From assembly GCF_000373585.1 (NCBI RefSeq), contig NZ_KB891854.1, forward strand, positions 286,974-350,973: a DNA stretch of 64,000 bases, given 5' to 3'. The notes under the pieces were generated by a model. It searched no databases. It was not told where the DNA came from and worked only from the letters and a program-made list of their open reading frames with translations. The position numbers and the translations under genes were made by a program. Below, in pieces: positions 1-8,497 of the stretch. The stretch is from Streptomyces sp. MspMP-M5 (GTDB lineage: Bacteria; Actinomycetota; Actinomycetes; Streptomycetales; Streptomycetaceae). Numbering within the stretch: the first letter of the stretch is position 1; every line of letters starts with the position of its first letter.

Positions 1-480
1 CTCCTGGGGCGTGGGGAGGGGTTCCTGGGGGACGAGTGGGGGTGGCACCACGTCCGGGACGCTGCGCAGGGGCTCGGACGGGGCGGCCGGTGCGGTGCGG
101 GCCGCTCCGACGCGGCGGGTGAACCAGACGACCTTGCCGTCGGGGGTGCCGCAGGTGCCCCAGCTGTCGTTGCGGGCGGCGATCCGGGCGAGTCCGCCGC
201 CGGACGCGCTGTCGAGCCGCGGCAGCCGGGGGCCCTCGTCGGCGACCGAGGCGGTCAGGTGGCGGCCGGTCCGGCGGAGTTCGACCACACAGCGCGCGTC
301 GGGGCCGATGTGGCGGTGGACGTTGGTCAGGAGTTCCGCCACCCCGTCGCACACGGCCGGGATCTGCGGTTCGAGGTTCCAATGGCGCAGGTGCGCGGCG
401 ACGATGCGCCGGATCTGGGGGACGCGCTGCGCCGAGACGTGCAGTTCGACCGTGTAGTGCCGGTCGCCGGGTGGTGTCAT
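1..480 (-). CDS. RsbW-like ATP-binding (anti-sigma type) protein, partial
   Basis: The frame opens at an ATG at 480 and runs off the left edge without a stop, giving 160 visible residues. It has the plan of the small HATPase_c proteins related to RsbW and SpoIIAB that are abundant in Streptomyces. The N-box region reads GVAELLTNVHRHIG (about residues 43-56), and a G1-type stretch VADEGPRLPRL is followed by GGGLARIAARNDSWG (about residues 93-107). The last 35 visible residues are Pro-rich and probably a tail. Such proteins bind ATP and usually bind or phosphorylate an anti-anti-sigma partner; no partner gene is visible here. Seen: motifs and start. Inferred: regulatory role. Confidence 0.8.
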   Translation of the reverse strand, partial: MTPPGDRHYTVELHVSAQRVPQIRRIVAAHLRHWNLEPQIPAVCDGVAELLTNVHRHIGPDARCVVELRRTGRHLTASVADEGPRLPRLDSASGGGLARIAARNDSWGTCGTPDGKVVWFTRRVGAARTAPAAPSEPLRSVPDVVPPPLVPQEPLPTPQE

Positions 481-637
481 GTCGTGGCTCCTCACCGCGA
501 GGCTCACGTCCTTCACCTCGTTGGACCAACGACCCCCGAACACGAAGAGTGAGCAACCGTCAGTATGGGTGGACTGCCATGCTGACCCGCGGGTTCCGGG
601 CCCGCAACGCGGGAGGTCCGTTTGAGGGGGCTCCCTC
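481..637. promoter_or_regulatory. Promoter region of the ATPase gene and 3' end of the oxidoreductase operon
   Basis: This gap separates the minus-strand ATPase gene from the stop of the upstream molybdenum subunit gene. A short stem (GAGGG 624-628, CCCTC 633-637) abuts that stop codon, and a larger stem pairs CCCGCG near 586-591 with CGCGGG near 608-613. Either could act as a Rho-independent type stop for the operon, but neither has a T tract. No open frame with coding character was seen. Confidence 0.35.
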
Positions 638-2761
638 TCAGGTGAGCGGCGCGGCCAGTGCGGCGAGGACCTTGTCCGGTGTCAGCGGCAGCGTGCGCAG
701 CCGGGCGCCGGTGGCGTGCCACACCGCGTTGCCGATCGCGGCCGGGGTGCCGACGATGCCGATCTCGCCGATGCCCTTGCTGCCCATGGGGTTGAGGTGC
801 GGGTCCTCCTCGTCGAGCCAGTACGCCTCGACTTCCCGCACGTCGGCGCAGGCCGGGACGTGGTACATGGCCAGGTCGGGGGCGGTGAAGTCGCCGAAGA
901 CCGGGTCCAGGGCGCTGTCCTCCATGAGCGCCATGCCCAGGCCCATGGTCATGCCGCCGACGAACTGGGAGCGCGCGGTGCGGGCGTTGAGGATCCGCCC
1001 GGCCGCGTACTGGCCGAGCAGACGGCGGACGCGTACCTCGCCGGTGCGGGTGTCGACCTGCACCTCGGCGAAGACCGCGCCGAAGGAGTGCCGGGCGTAC
1101 GGGGAGGGCTCCTCGGCCTCCCGGCGGGTGTCCTCGGCGACCGTGATCCCCTCGGCGGGGAGCGGCCCGGCGTGGTCGCGGAGCCGGGCCCGCAGCGCGG
1201 TGCACGCCTTGTGGACGGCCCAGCCCCAGGAGCCGGTGCCGGCGGAGCCGCCGGCGAGCACGGCGGACGGCAGGTCGCTGTTGCCGATGTCGACCCGGAC
1301 CCGGTCCTCGGGGGCGCCGAGCGCGGCGGCGGCGATCTGGGCCAGGACGGTGCGGGCGCCGGTGCCGATGTCGGTGGCGTTGACCCGGATCCGGTAGCCG
1401 CCGTCGGGGTCGGCGTGTGCCTCGGCGTCGGTGGCGGAGATCTGGACGGGGTAGGTGGCCGCGGCGACGCCGGTGCCCAGCAGCAGGTCGCCGTCGCGGC
1501 GCACGCCGGGGCGGGGGTCGCGGGACGCCCAGCCGAAGCGCTCGGCGCCGGCGCGGAGGCAGTCGGCGAGGTGGCGGCTGCTGAAGGGGCGGCCGGAGTC
1601 CGGTTCGGTGTCGGGGTCGTTGCGCAGCCGCAGTGCGACGGGGTCGAGGTCCAGGGCGGCGGCGAGTTCGTCGACGGCGGACTCCAGGGCGTACATCCCG
1701 GGGGCCTCGCCGGGGGCGCGCATCCAGGAGGGGGTGGGGACGTCGAGGGCGGCGACGCGGTGCACGCTGCGGCTGTGCGGCGAGGTGTACATCATGCGGG
1801 CCGGGATCGCGGCCTGTTCGACGAACTCGGTGACGGTGGAGGTGTGGGTGACGATCTCGTGGGCGAGGGCGGTGATCACGCCGTCGCGGCCGGCACCGAT
1901 CCGCACCCGTTGGACGGTGGGTGCGCGGTGGCCGACGATGGCGGGCATCTGGCGGCGGGGCAGGGCCAGTTTGACGGGGCGACCGGTGTGCCGGGCGGCC
2001 ATCGCGGCGAGCACGACGTGCGGGCGGGGCGTCCCTTTGGAGCCGAAGCCGCCGCCGACGTGCTCGGAGTGCACGGTGATCTCGTCGGTGCCGAGCTTGA
2101 AGAGGGCGGCCAGGTCCTCGCAGACGCGGGTGGAGCCCTGGCTGGAGTCGTGGACGGTGAGGTGGCCGTCCGTCCACTGGGCGGTGGCGGCGTGCGGCTC
2201 CATGGGGTGGTTGTGCAGCGGCGGCACGGTGTAGGTGACGTCGACGGTCGCCGGTGCGGCGGCGAACGCCGCGTCGAAGTCGCCGCGTTCGCGGGCCCCC
2301 GGGCCGCCGAAGACCTCCTCCGGCACGTACAGCCGGGGGTGGTCCGCGGTGAGGAGCACGTCGTGGTCCTCCTCGGCGTAGGTGACGCGGACGGCCTCGG
2401 CCGCGTCCCGGGCGGCCTCCAGGGTGTCGGCGACGGTGAGCGCGACGTACCAGCCGCGGTGCGGGACGCGGTCCTCCTGGAGCACGGCGAGGGTGGCGTC
2501 GTCGGTGGCGGCCAGGCGGGGCGCGTTCTCGTGGGTCAGGACGGCGACCGCCCCGGGCACGGCCAGCGCCGCGGTGGTGTCGACGGCGGTGATCCGGCCG
2601 CGGGCGACGGTGGCCGGCACCGGCCAGGCGTGGGCGCAGCCGGGCGGGGTGTGCTCGGCGGCGTAGCGGGCGGTGCCGGTGACCTTCTCGCGGCCCTCGC
2701 GGCGCACCAGGGGGGCGCCCAGCGGGTACGGCGGTGGGCTCGCCGGCGGGTGCTGGTTCAT
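638..2761 (-). CDS. Molybdopterin-binding subunit of a PaoABC-type aldehyde/xanthine oxidoreductase
   Basis: This 707-residue protein is the large Moco subunit of a xanthine oxidase family hydroxylase. It starts with the family's usual REGREKVTGTARYAAE segment (about residues 20-35). Moco-binding glycine motifs follow: GGGFGSKG near 240 and GSAGTGSWGWA near 500. The C-terminal SKGIGEIG (about 664-671) carries the catalytic glutamate. The gene is last of four on the minus strand, behind the FAD and 2Fe-2S subunits, which is the PaoA-PaoB-PaoC order of Escherichia coli. The FAD subunit's extra four-cysteine segment also favours the PaoC type over a eukaryote-like xanthine dehydrogenase. Likely substrates are aldehydes or purines; the sequence alone does not say which. 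Confidence 0.9.
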   Translation of the reverse strand: MNQHPPASPPPYPLGAPLVRREGREKVTGTARYAAEHTPPGCAHAWPVPATVARGRITAVDTTAALAVPGAVAVLTHENAPRLAATDDATLAVLQEDRVPHRGWYVALTVADTLEAARDAAEAVRVTYAEEDHDVLLTADHPRLYVPEEVFGGPGARERGDFDAAFAAAPATVDVTYTVPPLHNHPMEPHAATAQWTDGHLTVHDSSQGSTRVCEDLAALFKLGTDEITVHSEHVGGGFGSKGTPRPHVVLAAMAARHTGRPVKLALPRRQMPAIVGHRAPTVQRVRIGAGRDGVITALAHEIVTHTSTVTEFVEQAAIPARMMYTSPHSRSVHRVAALDVPTPSWMRAPGEAPGMYALESAVDELAAALDLDPVALRLRNDPDTEPDSGRPFSSRHLADCLRAGAERFGWASRDPRPGVRRDGDLLLGTGVAAATYPVQISATDAEAHADPDGGYRIRVNATDIGTGARTVLAQIAAAALGAPEDRVRVDIGNSDLPSAVLAGGSAGTGSWGWAVHKACTALRARLRDHAGPLPAEGITVAEDTRREAEEPSPYARHSFGAVFAEVQVDTRTGEVRVRRLLGQYAAGRILNARTARSQFVGGMTMGLGMALMEDSALDPVFGDFTAPDLAMYHVPACADVREVEAYWLDEEDPHLNPMGSKGIGEIGIVGTPAAIGNAVWHATGARLRTLPLTPDKVLAALAAPLT

Positions 2762-2793
2762 GGCGCGGGTCCTTGCGGTCGGGGGCGGGCGGG

Positions 2794-3789
2794 TCAGCCG
2801 TGGGCGGCGAGGCCGGCGAGGTCGGCGAGGACGCCGACGGCGAGGGCGTGCGCCAGCGGGACCTTGAAGCCGTTGTCGCGCAGCGGTGCGGCGGCGGCGA
2901 GTTCGGCGTCGGCGGCGCGGGCGAAGGTCGCCTCGGTGGCGGGCGCGCCGTGCAGCACGGCCTCGGCGGCGCGGGCCCGCCAGGGGCGGTGGGCGAGGCC
3001 GCCGAAGGCGAGGGCGGCGTACTCGACGAGGCCGTCGCGGACGGTGAGGACGGCGGCGACGGAGGCCAGCGCGAAGGCGAACGAGGCGCGGTCGCGGGCC
3101 TTGCGGTAGCGGGAGCGGGCGCCGGGGCGGGGCGGCGGCAGGTCGACGGCGGTGAGGAGTTCGCCGAGCCGGATCTCGGTGTCCCGTTCGGGGGTGTCGC
3201 CGGGCAGCCGGTGGAAGTCGGCGGCGGGGACGGTGCGTTCGCCCTCGGGGCCGTGCAGGCGCACGGTGGCGTCCAGGGCGGCGAGGGCGACTGCCATGTC
3301 GGAGGGCTGGGTGGCGACACAGTGCGCGGAGTGGCCGAGGACGGCGAGGTCGCGGTGGGTGCCCTCGCGGGCCGGGCAGCCGCTGCCGGGCTCGCGTTTG
3401 TTGCAGGGCTTGGCGGTGTCCTGGAAGTAGCCGCAGCGGGTGCGCTGGAGGAGGTTGCCGCCGGTGGTGGCGACGTTGCGGAGCTGTCCGGAGGCGCCGG
3501 CCAGCAGGGCCTGGGACAGCACGGGGTAGCGGTCGCGGACGGCGGGCGCCGCGGCGAGGTCGGCGCCTCGGACCATGGCCCCGATCCGCAGGCCGCCGTC
3601 CGGGAGTTCCTCGATGCGGTCCAGCGGGAGCCGGCCGACGTCGATCAGGGTGCGCGGGGACTCCACGCCGAGCTTCATCAGGTCGACGAGGTTGGTGCCG
3701 CCGGCGAGGAACTGGGCGCCGGGCTGGCCGGCCGCCGCGCGTACCGCCTCGTCGACGCTGCCGGCCCGCAGATATCCGAAGGGTCTCAT
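2794..3789 (-). CDS. FAD-binding (CO dehydrogenase type) subunit with an extra 4Fe-4S site, PaoB-like
   Basis: This 331-residue FAD subunit of the molybdenum hydroxylase begins MRPFGYLRAGSVDEAVRAA, the usual start of this family. The PCMH FAD-binding motifs are FLAGGTNLVDLMKLGVE near 32-48 and ATTGGNLLQRTRCGYF near 110-125. Directly after lies a four-cysteine segment with RCGYF, PCNKR and GSGCPA, matching the loop that holds a [4Fe-4S] cluster in E. coli PaoB. The C-terminal CODH_FAD_C domain follows (ERTVPAADFHRLPGDTPER). Its start overlaps the stop of the 2Fe-2S subunit gene by ATGA, so the two are translationally coupled. It passes electrons from the Moco subunit to FAD and onward. Confidence 0.9.
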   Translation of the reverse strand: MRPFGYLRAGSVDEAVRAAAGQPGAQFLAGGTNLVDLMKLGVESPRTLIDVGRLPLDRIEELPDGGLRIGAMVRGADLAAAPAVRDRYPVLSQALLAGASGQLRNVATTGGNLLQRTRCGYFQDTAKPCNKREPGSGCPAREGTHRDLAVLGHSAHCVATQPSDMAVALAALDATVRLHGPEGERTVPAADFHRLPGDTPERDTEIRLGELLTAVDLPPPRPGARSRYRKARDRASFAFALASVAAVLTVRDGLVEYAALAFGGLAHRPWRARAAEAVLHGAPATEATFARAADAELAAAAPLRDNGFKVPLAHALAVGVLADLAGLAAHG

Positions 3790-4400
3790 CGGCCGCTCCC
3801 CTCCGCCCCGGCGGCCGCGGCGTCGGCGACCGCCGCGACGATCCCGGGGTAGGCGCCGCAGCGGCAGAGGTTGCCGCTCATCCGCTCGCGAATCTCGTCG
3901 GCGGTGAGCGGCACCGGTTTCCCGGACGGGGCGGTCTCCGGCGTGACGTGGGAGGGGAGGCCGGCGGCCGCCTCGGCCAGCACGCCGGCGGCCGAGCAGA
4001 GCTGGCCGGGGGTGCAGTAGCCGCACTGGAGGGCGTCGCGGTCCAGGAAGGCGGCCTGGAGGGGGTGCAGCCGGTCGCCGTCGGCGAGACCCTCGACGGT
4101 GGTGATCCGACGGCCGTCGAGGGTCACGGCCAGCAGCAGGCAGCTGTTGGCGCGCCGCCCGTCGACCAGCACGGTGCAGGCGCCGCACTGCCCGTGGTCG
4201 CAGCCCTTCTTGGCGCCGGTGAAGCCGAGGTGTTCGCGGAGCAGGTCCAGGAGGGTGGTGCGGTGGTCGAGGGCAAGGGTGTGCGGGGTGCCGTTGACGG
4301 TGAGGGCGAGCGCGGAGTGGCCGCCGTTGACCGGGCGGGGGCCGGCGCCGGGGCCCGGACCGGTGTCGGGGTCGTCCGGGAGGTCCTCCCCCGGTGCCAT
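3786..4400 (-). CDS. 2Fe-2S subunit of the molybdenum hydroxylase, PaoA-like
   Basis: This 204-residue protein carries both [2Fe-2S] domains of the family. The plant-type cluster motif is GCDHGQCGACTVLVDG with a later partner Cys in RRANSC. The helical domain has LQCGYCTPGQ and GNLCRCGAYPGI. About 30 Gly/Pro/Asp-rich residues precede the ferredoxin fold, and they lack the twin arginine of E. coli PaoA, so the complex is probably cytoplasmic. The ATG at 4400 shares one base with the stop of the preceding gene (TGATG) and its stop overlaps the FAD subunit start. Seen: cluster motifs. Known: family role in electron transfer. Inferred: cellular location. Confidence 0.9.
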   Translation of the reverse strand: MAPGEDLPDDPDTGPGPGAGPRPVNGGHSALALTVNGTPHTLALDHRTTLLDLLREHLGFTGAKKGCDHGQCGACTVLVDGRRANSCLLLAVTLDGRRITTVEGLADGDRLHPLQAAFLDRDALQCGYCTPGQLCSAAGVLAEAAAGLPSHVTPETAPSGKPVPLTADEIRERMSGNLCRCGAYPGIVAAVADAAAAGAEGSGR

Positions 4401-4813
4401 CAGGAGGCGCCCCTCGTGACGGGCCGCCGCAGCGTCTCCAGCCGCAGTTCGACCTCCTTCTCCTGGTCGCCGGCGGCCATGCCGAGGACGGTCACCGCGA
4501 AGGCCGATTTCAGGCCGGCGCACAGCTGGTCCACCGCCCAGTAGCCACCCTGGAGACTGACGACGACGGGGGCGGTCAGCGGCCGCGGCTCGGGCGTGCT
4601 GCCGCGCTCGCTCACGTCGACGGTGGAGGTCCACACCGTCGTGCCCGGCCCGGCCATCTCCTGGGGGACGTCGTCCGCGGCGCGGTCGGAGCGGAAGGCG
4701 GTGCGCAGGGCGCTGAAGACGGCGTGGGCGTCCGCCGTCCGGCAGCCCTCGACCTCCACCACGACCTCGGCCGATACGTGTTCCGGGGGTGACGCGTGTT
4801 CCGCGCTGTTCAC
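4400..4813 (-). CDS. Uncharacterised protein, first gene of the oxidoreductase operon
   Basis: I do not recognise a named family. The 137-residue product has no signal peptide, no membrane segment and no cysteine clusters (single Cys residues only). It contains two beta-rich stretches, AEVVVEVEGCRTADAHAVF (about 15-33) and TAPVVVSLQGGYWAVDQLC (about 79-97), followed by VLGMAAGDQEKEVELRLETL. The repeated beta-alpha pattern suggests a small ferredoxin-like fold, but that is a guess. It overlaps the 2Fe-2S gene by TGATG, so it is translated with it; a role in maturation or binding of the hydroxylase is possible. Start at ATG 4813. Confidence 0.75.
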   Translation of the reverse strand: MNSAEHASPPEHVSAEVVVEVEGCRTADAHAVFSALRTAFRSDRAADDVPQEMAGPGTTVWTSTVDVSERGSTPEPRPLTAPVVVSLQGGYWAVDQLCAGLKSAFAVTVLGMAAGDQEKEVELRLETLRRPVTRGAS

Positions 4814-4960
4814 TGTGGGCCCTTCCTGTGGGTGCCGGACGGGGGTTCCGGACGCTTCCAGGCTCGCCCTGCGCCCCGGTGTGTGCGACCCGAGGCTCGA
4901 ACGAGTGGTTTAAACGGGCGCACCTGCTGGCCGCATCAGCACGGCGTTACTTTGTGTAGT

Positions 4961-4987
4961 CAGAGCGAGCGCTCCGTAGTCGCTCTG
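4961..4987. promoter_or_regulatory. Inverted repeat upstream of the lipase gene
   Basis: CAGAGCGA at 4961-4968 is the exact reverse complement of TCGCTCTG at 4980-4987, with an 11-base spacer. It lies 40 bases before the lipase start, in the 214-base divergent gap between the lipase and the oxidoreductase operon. It could be an operator or a 5' hairpin. The rest of the gap (4814-4960) shows no gene; a PmeI-like TTTAAAC stretch at about 4908 is the only AT-rich patch. Confidence 0.4.
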
Positions 4988-5027
4988 TGTTCCAGCCGTC
5001 CGCATCTCCCGACCCCCAGGAGCACCG

Positions 5028-5855
5028 TTGACCAGTTCCCTCGTCGACCAGCAGGCCACCGGCTACAGCCTCTGCCAGGCACTGTGCATGGTGCGCGCCG
5101 CCGAGCTGGCGTACCAGGACGAGCAGACCATCGAGGCGGCGGCCCGGAGGTGGGGGTTCGACCGGGTGCGCCACCACCACACCGCGTTCCGCCCGCCGTT
5201 CCCGCTCCAGGACACCCAGGCGTACACCCTCGGCGGGCAGCACATGATCATCACCGCGTTCCGCGGCACCGAGCCGGCCGAGGTGCGGGACTGGCTGTCC
5301 GACGCCACCACCCCGCCGTGGCCCGGCCCGGGCGGCCGGGGCGCCGTCCACCACGGCTTCGCCGAGGCGCTGGAGTCGGTCTGGCCCCAGCTCCTCACCA
5401 CGCTCAAGGAGTTCCGGGACGACGACCAGGCGCTCTACTTCACCGGCCACAGCCTGGGCGGGGCGCTGGCGATGCTGGCCGGCGCCCGGCTCCACTTCGA
5501 GGACCCCCGGCTGACCGCCGACGGCGTCTATACCTTCGGCCAGCCCCGCACCTGCGACCCGACCCTGGCCCGGGAGTTCAACACCGCCTTCGCCGAGCGG
5601 ATGTTCCGCTTCGTCAACAACAACGACATCGTCCCCCAGCTCCCCCCGGAGCCGGTCTTCCGCCATGTCTCCGCGCTGCGCTACATCGACTCCCGCGGCG
5701 CGGTGCACAACACCATGCCGCTGCTCGGCGGCCTGCTGGACCGCGGCCGGGGCCTCACCGCTGATCTGCTGGCCCCCGCCTCGGACGGCGTCCGGGACCA
5801 CTTCATCACCGCGTACGTCAGCGCGCTGGAGAAGGCGGCGGCACCGCAGGACTGA
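5028..5855 (+). CDS. Class 3-type lipase (alpha/beta hydrolase)
   Basis: The 275-residue product belongs to the lipase class 3 family (Pfam Lipase_3). The nucleophile elbow is FTGHSLGGALAML (about residues 136-148, Ser in GHSLG). The oxyanion region is ITAFRGTEPAEVRDWLSD (about 73-90), and the acid and base are probably in FGQPRTCDPTLA and in RHVSALRY. No signal peptide is visible, so the enzyme is likely intracellular or exported by other means. The start is a TTG at 5028 placed eight bases after an AGGAG site. The 3' end overlaps the convergent isochorismatase-like gene by 38 bases. Confidence 0.88.
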   Translation: MTSSLVDQQATGYSLCQALCMVRAAELAYQDEQTIEAAARRWGFDRVRHHHTAFRPPFPLQDTQAYTLGGQHMIITAFRGTEPAEVRDWLSDATTPPWPGPGGRGAVHHGFAEALESVWPQLLTTLKEFRDDDQALYFTGHSLGGALAMLAGARLHFEDPRLTADGVYTFGQPRTCDPTLAREFNTAFAERMFRFVNNNDIVPQLPPEPVFRHVSALRYIDSRGAVHNTMPLLGGLLDRGRGLTADLLAPASDGVRDHFITAYVSALEKAAAPQD

Positions 5856-6489
5856 GCCGGCGGCCGGAGGCGGCGGGGGCGGGAGGGAGGGACGGGGAAG
5901 GAGCGGCGAAGGGCACGGCGGCGGCGTGCGGGACGATCTCGACCTCGTCGCCGAGGGCCCACTCGGCGGCCCGGGAGGACATCGCGGCCGGCACCACACC
6001 GCTGATGCCGGGCGCGGCCGGGATGTCGTAGGTGGCGTGCGCGTCGTGCGGCAGGACGACGCGGTGGCCCAGCGCCAGCGCGGTCCGCGCGGTGGCGGCC
6101 ACGCACATCTCGGAGAGCACCCCGCACACGGCCAGTTCGGTGGCGCCCGCACCGGTGAGCAGGGCACCGAGCGGGGTGCCGGCGAAGCCGTCGTCCTCGG
6201 TCTTGCGGACGACGTGCTCGCGCGGCCCGGACCCGACGGGGAGGTGGAGTTCCCAGCCGGGGGTGTGCGGGGCGTCGACGCTGCCGGGCGGGCCGTCGTT
6301 CTGGAGGTGGACGACGAGGGCCCCGGCCTCGCGGGCCCGGCCGAGCAGGTCGCGGGCGCGGTCCAGGACCCGTTCCGCGTCGGGTACCGCCTCCTTCCCC
6401 GCGACGAACGCGGTCTGCAGGTCGACGACGATCAGGGCGTGGACGGGGCGGATCGGCGGGACGGCCAGGGCAGCGGTCATGCCGACCAT
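5818..6489 (-). CDS. Isochorismatase-like cysteine hydrolase
   Basis: This 223-residue protein is of the isochorismatase/nicotinamidase fold. It begins with HALIVVDLQTAFVAG, where the Asp after VV is the catalytic acid. A Lys is expected in the HVVRKTEDDGFAGTPL stretch, and the nucleophile Cys is in AVCGVLSEMCVAATARTAL. Substrate could be a small amide or isochorismate; the neighbourhood does not decide. Three ATGs (6492, 6489, 6480) compete; I chose 6489 because of the G-rich site just upstream. The last 13 codons are read through the end of the lipase gene on the opposite strand, and the C-terminus is Pro/Ser-rich, so the tail is probably dispensable. Confidence 0.85.
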   Translation of the reverse strand: MVGMTAALAVPPIRPVHALIVVDLQTAFVAGKEAVPDAERVLDRARDLLGRAREAGALVVHLQNDGPPGSVDAPHTPGWELHLPVGSGPREHVVRKTEDDGFAGTPLGALLTGAGATELAVCGVLSEMCVAATARTALALGHRVVLPHDAHATYDIPAAPGISGVVPAAMSSRAAEWALGDEVEIVPHAAAVPFAAPSPSLPPAPAASGRRLSPAVPPPSPAR

Positions 6490-6684
6490 CATCGCGCCCC
6501 CGCGGCGCTGGTCCGGTCGGGCGGGACGCCTTCCGGCCGCACCCCGGCATGGTTGCCACGGGCATCGAACCGGGCGGATCATCCCTAGGTACTCCACGGC
6601 CCGCACGGGGGCCGTGTCCGCGCTCGCGGGCGGCAGTGGGGTACGGGCACACGTCCGCACCGCGACGACGCGAGGAGAGGCACC

Positions 6685-7890
6685 GTGGAAGCTGCCACCG
6701 TCAACGGCCGGTGCGCACCGGGTTTCGAGGGGGTGCGGGCGGCGTTCGAGGGGAACTTCCGCGCGGGCCGGGAGGTCGGGGCGGCGGTCGCCGTGATGCT
6801 GGACGGGGAGCCGGTGGTGGACCTGTGGGCGGGGCGGGCGGACGCGGACGGCGGCCGCCCGTGGGAGCGCGACACCCTGGTCAACGTCTACTCGACGACC
6901 AAGGGCATGACCGCGCTGTGCGCCCATCTCCTGGTGGACCGCGGCGAGTTGGACCTGGACGCGCCGGTCGCGCGGTACTGGCCGGAATTCGCCCGCGAGG
7001 GGAAGGAGGCCATACCGGTGCGCTGGCTGCTCTCCCACCGCGCCGGGCTCCCGGCGCCCCGGGAACCGCTGGCCGAGGGCCGCGCCTACGACTGGGAGTA
7101 CGTCTGCGACGCCCTGGCGAACACCCCGCCCTGGTGGAAGCCGGGCACCGCGCAGGGCTACCACGCGACGACGTTCGGCTACCTGGTGGGCGAGGTGGTC
7201 CGGCGGATCACCGGGCAGTCGCTGGGCACGTTCCTGCGCCGCGAGATCACCGGACCGCTCGGCGCCGACCTCTTCGTCGGCACCCCGGCCGCGGAGCACC
7301 CGCGGTGCGCCGACATGGTGGGGCAGCTGAACGAGGAGCTGTTCGACGCGCGCTACCCGGACCTGCCCAACCCCCCGGTGCGCGGGATCGCGGAGCACCC
7401 GCTGGCCCCGGTCACGCTGGCGCTGCGCTACGTCCCGATCGGCGACGTCAACAGCGCCGCCTACCGCTCGGCCGAGATCCCGGCCGGCAACGGCCATGCC
7501 ACGGCGCGCGGCCTGGCCGCCGTCTACGCGGCGCTGGCCGGCGGCCGGCTGGTCGGCCCCGCCACCCTGGAGGCGCTGCGCACCTCGCAGAGCCGACCGG
7601 ACGAGCCGGACCTGACGCTCGGCGCGTTCGCCCCGGGCGGCCGCGGCGCGGCGTACCGCTGGGGGCTGGGCTACATGCTCAACGACCGGGGCCAGGCGGG
7701 CCCCAACCGGCGGGCGTTCGGGCACGGCGGCGCCGGCGGTTCGTACGCCTTCGCCGACCCGGAGAACGGGCTGGCGTACGCGTACACCATGAACCGCTTC
7801 GGGGGCGGGACCAGCGGCGAGGATCCGCGGAGCCGGGCGCTGGTGGCGGCGGTCTACACGGCGCTGGCGGAGGCCCGGGGCCGCTCCTGA
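6685..7890 (+). CDS. Serine hydrolase of the class C beta-lactamase/esterase family
   Basis: This 401-residue enzyme carries the family's SxxK nucleophile motif in YSTTKGMTAL (about residues 69-78). A YxN-type motif is expected near the Tyr of GYHATTFGYL, and the third motif is FGHGGAGGSYAF near 350-361. No signal peptide is visible, which favours an intracellular esterase like EstB over a secreted penicillin-binding protein or beta-lactamase. The GTG at 6685 is preceded by GAGGAGAGG. It stands alone between the divergent isochorismatase gene and the small zinc-ribbon gene. Known for the family: ester, amide or D-peptide hydrolysis. Substrate not inferable. Confidence 0.88.
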   Translation: MEAATVNGRCAPGFEGVRAAFEGNFRAGREVGAAVAVMLDGEPVVDLWAGRADADGGRPWERDTLVNVYSTTKGMTALCAHLLVDRGELDLDAPVARYWPEFAREGKEAIPVRWLLSHRAGLPAPREPLAEGRAYDWEYVCDALANTPPWWKPGTAQGYHATTFGYLVGEVVRRITGQSLGTFLRREITGPLGADLFVGTPAAEHPRCADMVGQLNEELFDARYPDLPNPPVRGIAEHPLAPVTLALRYVPIGDVNSAAYRSAEIPAGNGHATARGLAAVYAALAGGRLVGPATLEALRTSQSRPDEPDLTLGAFAPGGRGAAYRWGLGYMLNDRGQAGPNRRAFGHGGAGGSYAFADPENGLAYAYTMNRFGGGTSGEDPRSRALVAAVYTALAEARGRS

Positions 7891-8020
7891 GGGCCGGGTT
7901 CCGCGGGCCGCTCCCGGCCCCTTCCGGCGCGCCGGTGCGGCGCGATAATGGGTGGTGTGCGGCATGGATACGTCCGGCGCCGCCACGGCTGCGACGGCCC
8001 GGAGAGAGGGCGTGGTGACG

Positions 8021-8272
8021 ATGGAGAGGGACACCGAGACGGTCCACGAGGCGTACGCGTTCGTCTGCCTGCACTGCGGTCACGGGTGGGAGGAGGAGTA
8101 CGAGATCCGGCACATCACCGATCTCGCGGGCCGCCACCGCGCCGAGTACTTCACCCACGGCCGCCGGGTGCCCTCTCCGCTGACCCGCGCGGACTGTCCC
8201 GCCTGCGACCGCGGCCCGATCCGCATCCTGCGCCCCGGCCGGGTGAACACCACCCGGACGTACCTCCCGTAA
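8021..8272 (+). CDS. Small zinc-ribbon protein
   Basis: The 83-residue product has a paired CxxC layout, CLHCGHGWEEEYEI near the start and CPACDRGP near residue 62, typical of a zinc ribbon. It is acidic at the N-terminus and ends in a basic RPGRVNTTRTYLP. I recognise the type as one of the small conserved hypothetical proteins of Streptomyces but not its function. Four in-frame starts are possible (7952, 8012, 8015, 8021). I took the ATG at 8021 because GGAGAGAGGG lies 10 bases upstream and because the longer form would add a low-complexity stretch. Confidence 0.7.
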   Translation: MERDTETVHEAYAFVCLHCGHGWEEEYEIRHITDLAGRHRAEYFTHGRRVPSPLTRADCPACDRGPIRILRPGRVNTTRTYLP

Positions 8273-8497
8273 CCCCTCCGGTCCCCGGCGCCCGGCCCCG
8301 CCCCGCGCCGCTGCGATTCGGTAACGGCGGTACGGCCCCCGTCCAACAGTCCGGCAAATGTTGCATATGCTCAGGTCGGGGGCCCGAGGGCCGGTTTTGG
8401 ACAGGCGAACGACCGGTGGTCGGCTCCTCGCGCCCGATCGCCTCCCAGGGACCGCCGGCCGGCCGGTCCCGGGCCGTCACAACGCCGGAGTGGACCT

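Noticed and set aside
513..3320. Very long overlapping open frames on both strands across the oxidoreductase genes
   Set aside because: High GC makes long stop-free frames on the opposite strand or other phases; their products are Pro/Arg-rich with no motifs and poor codon bias.
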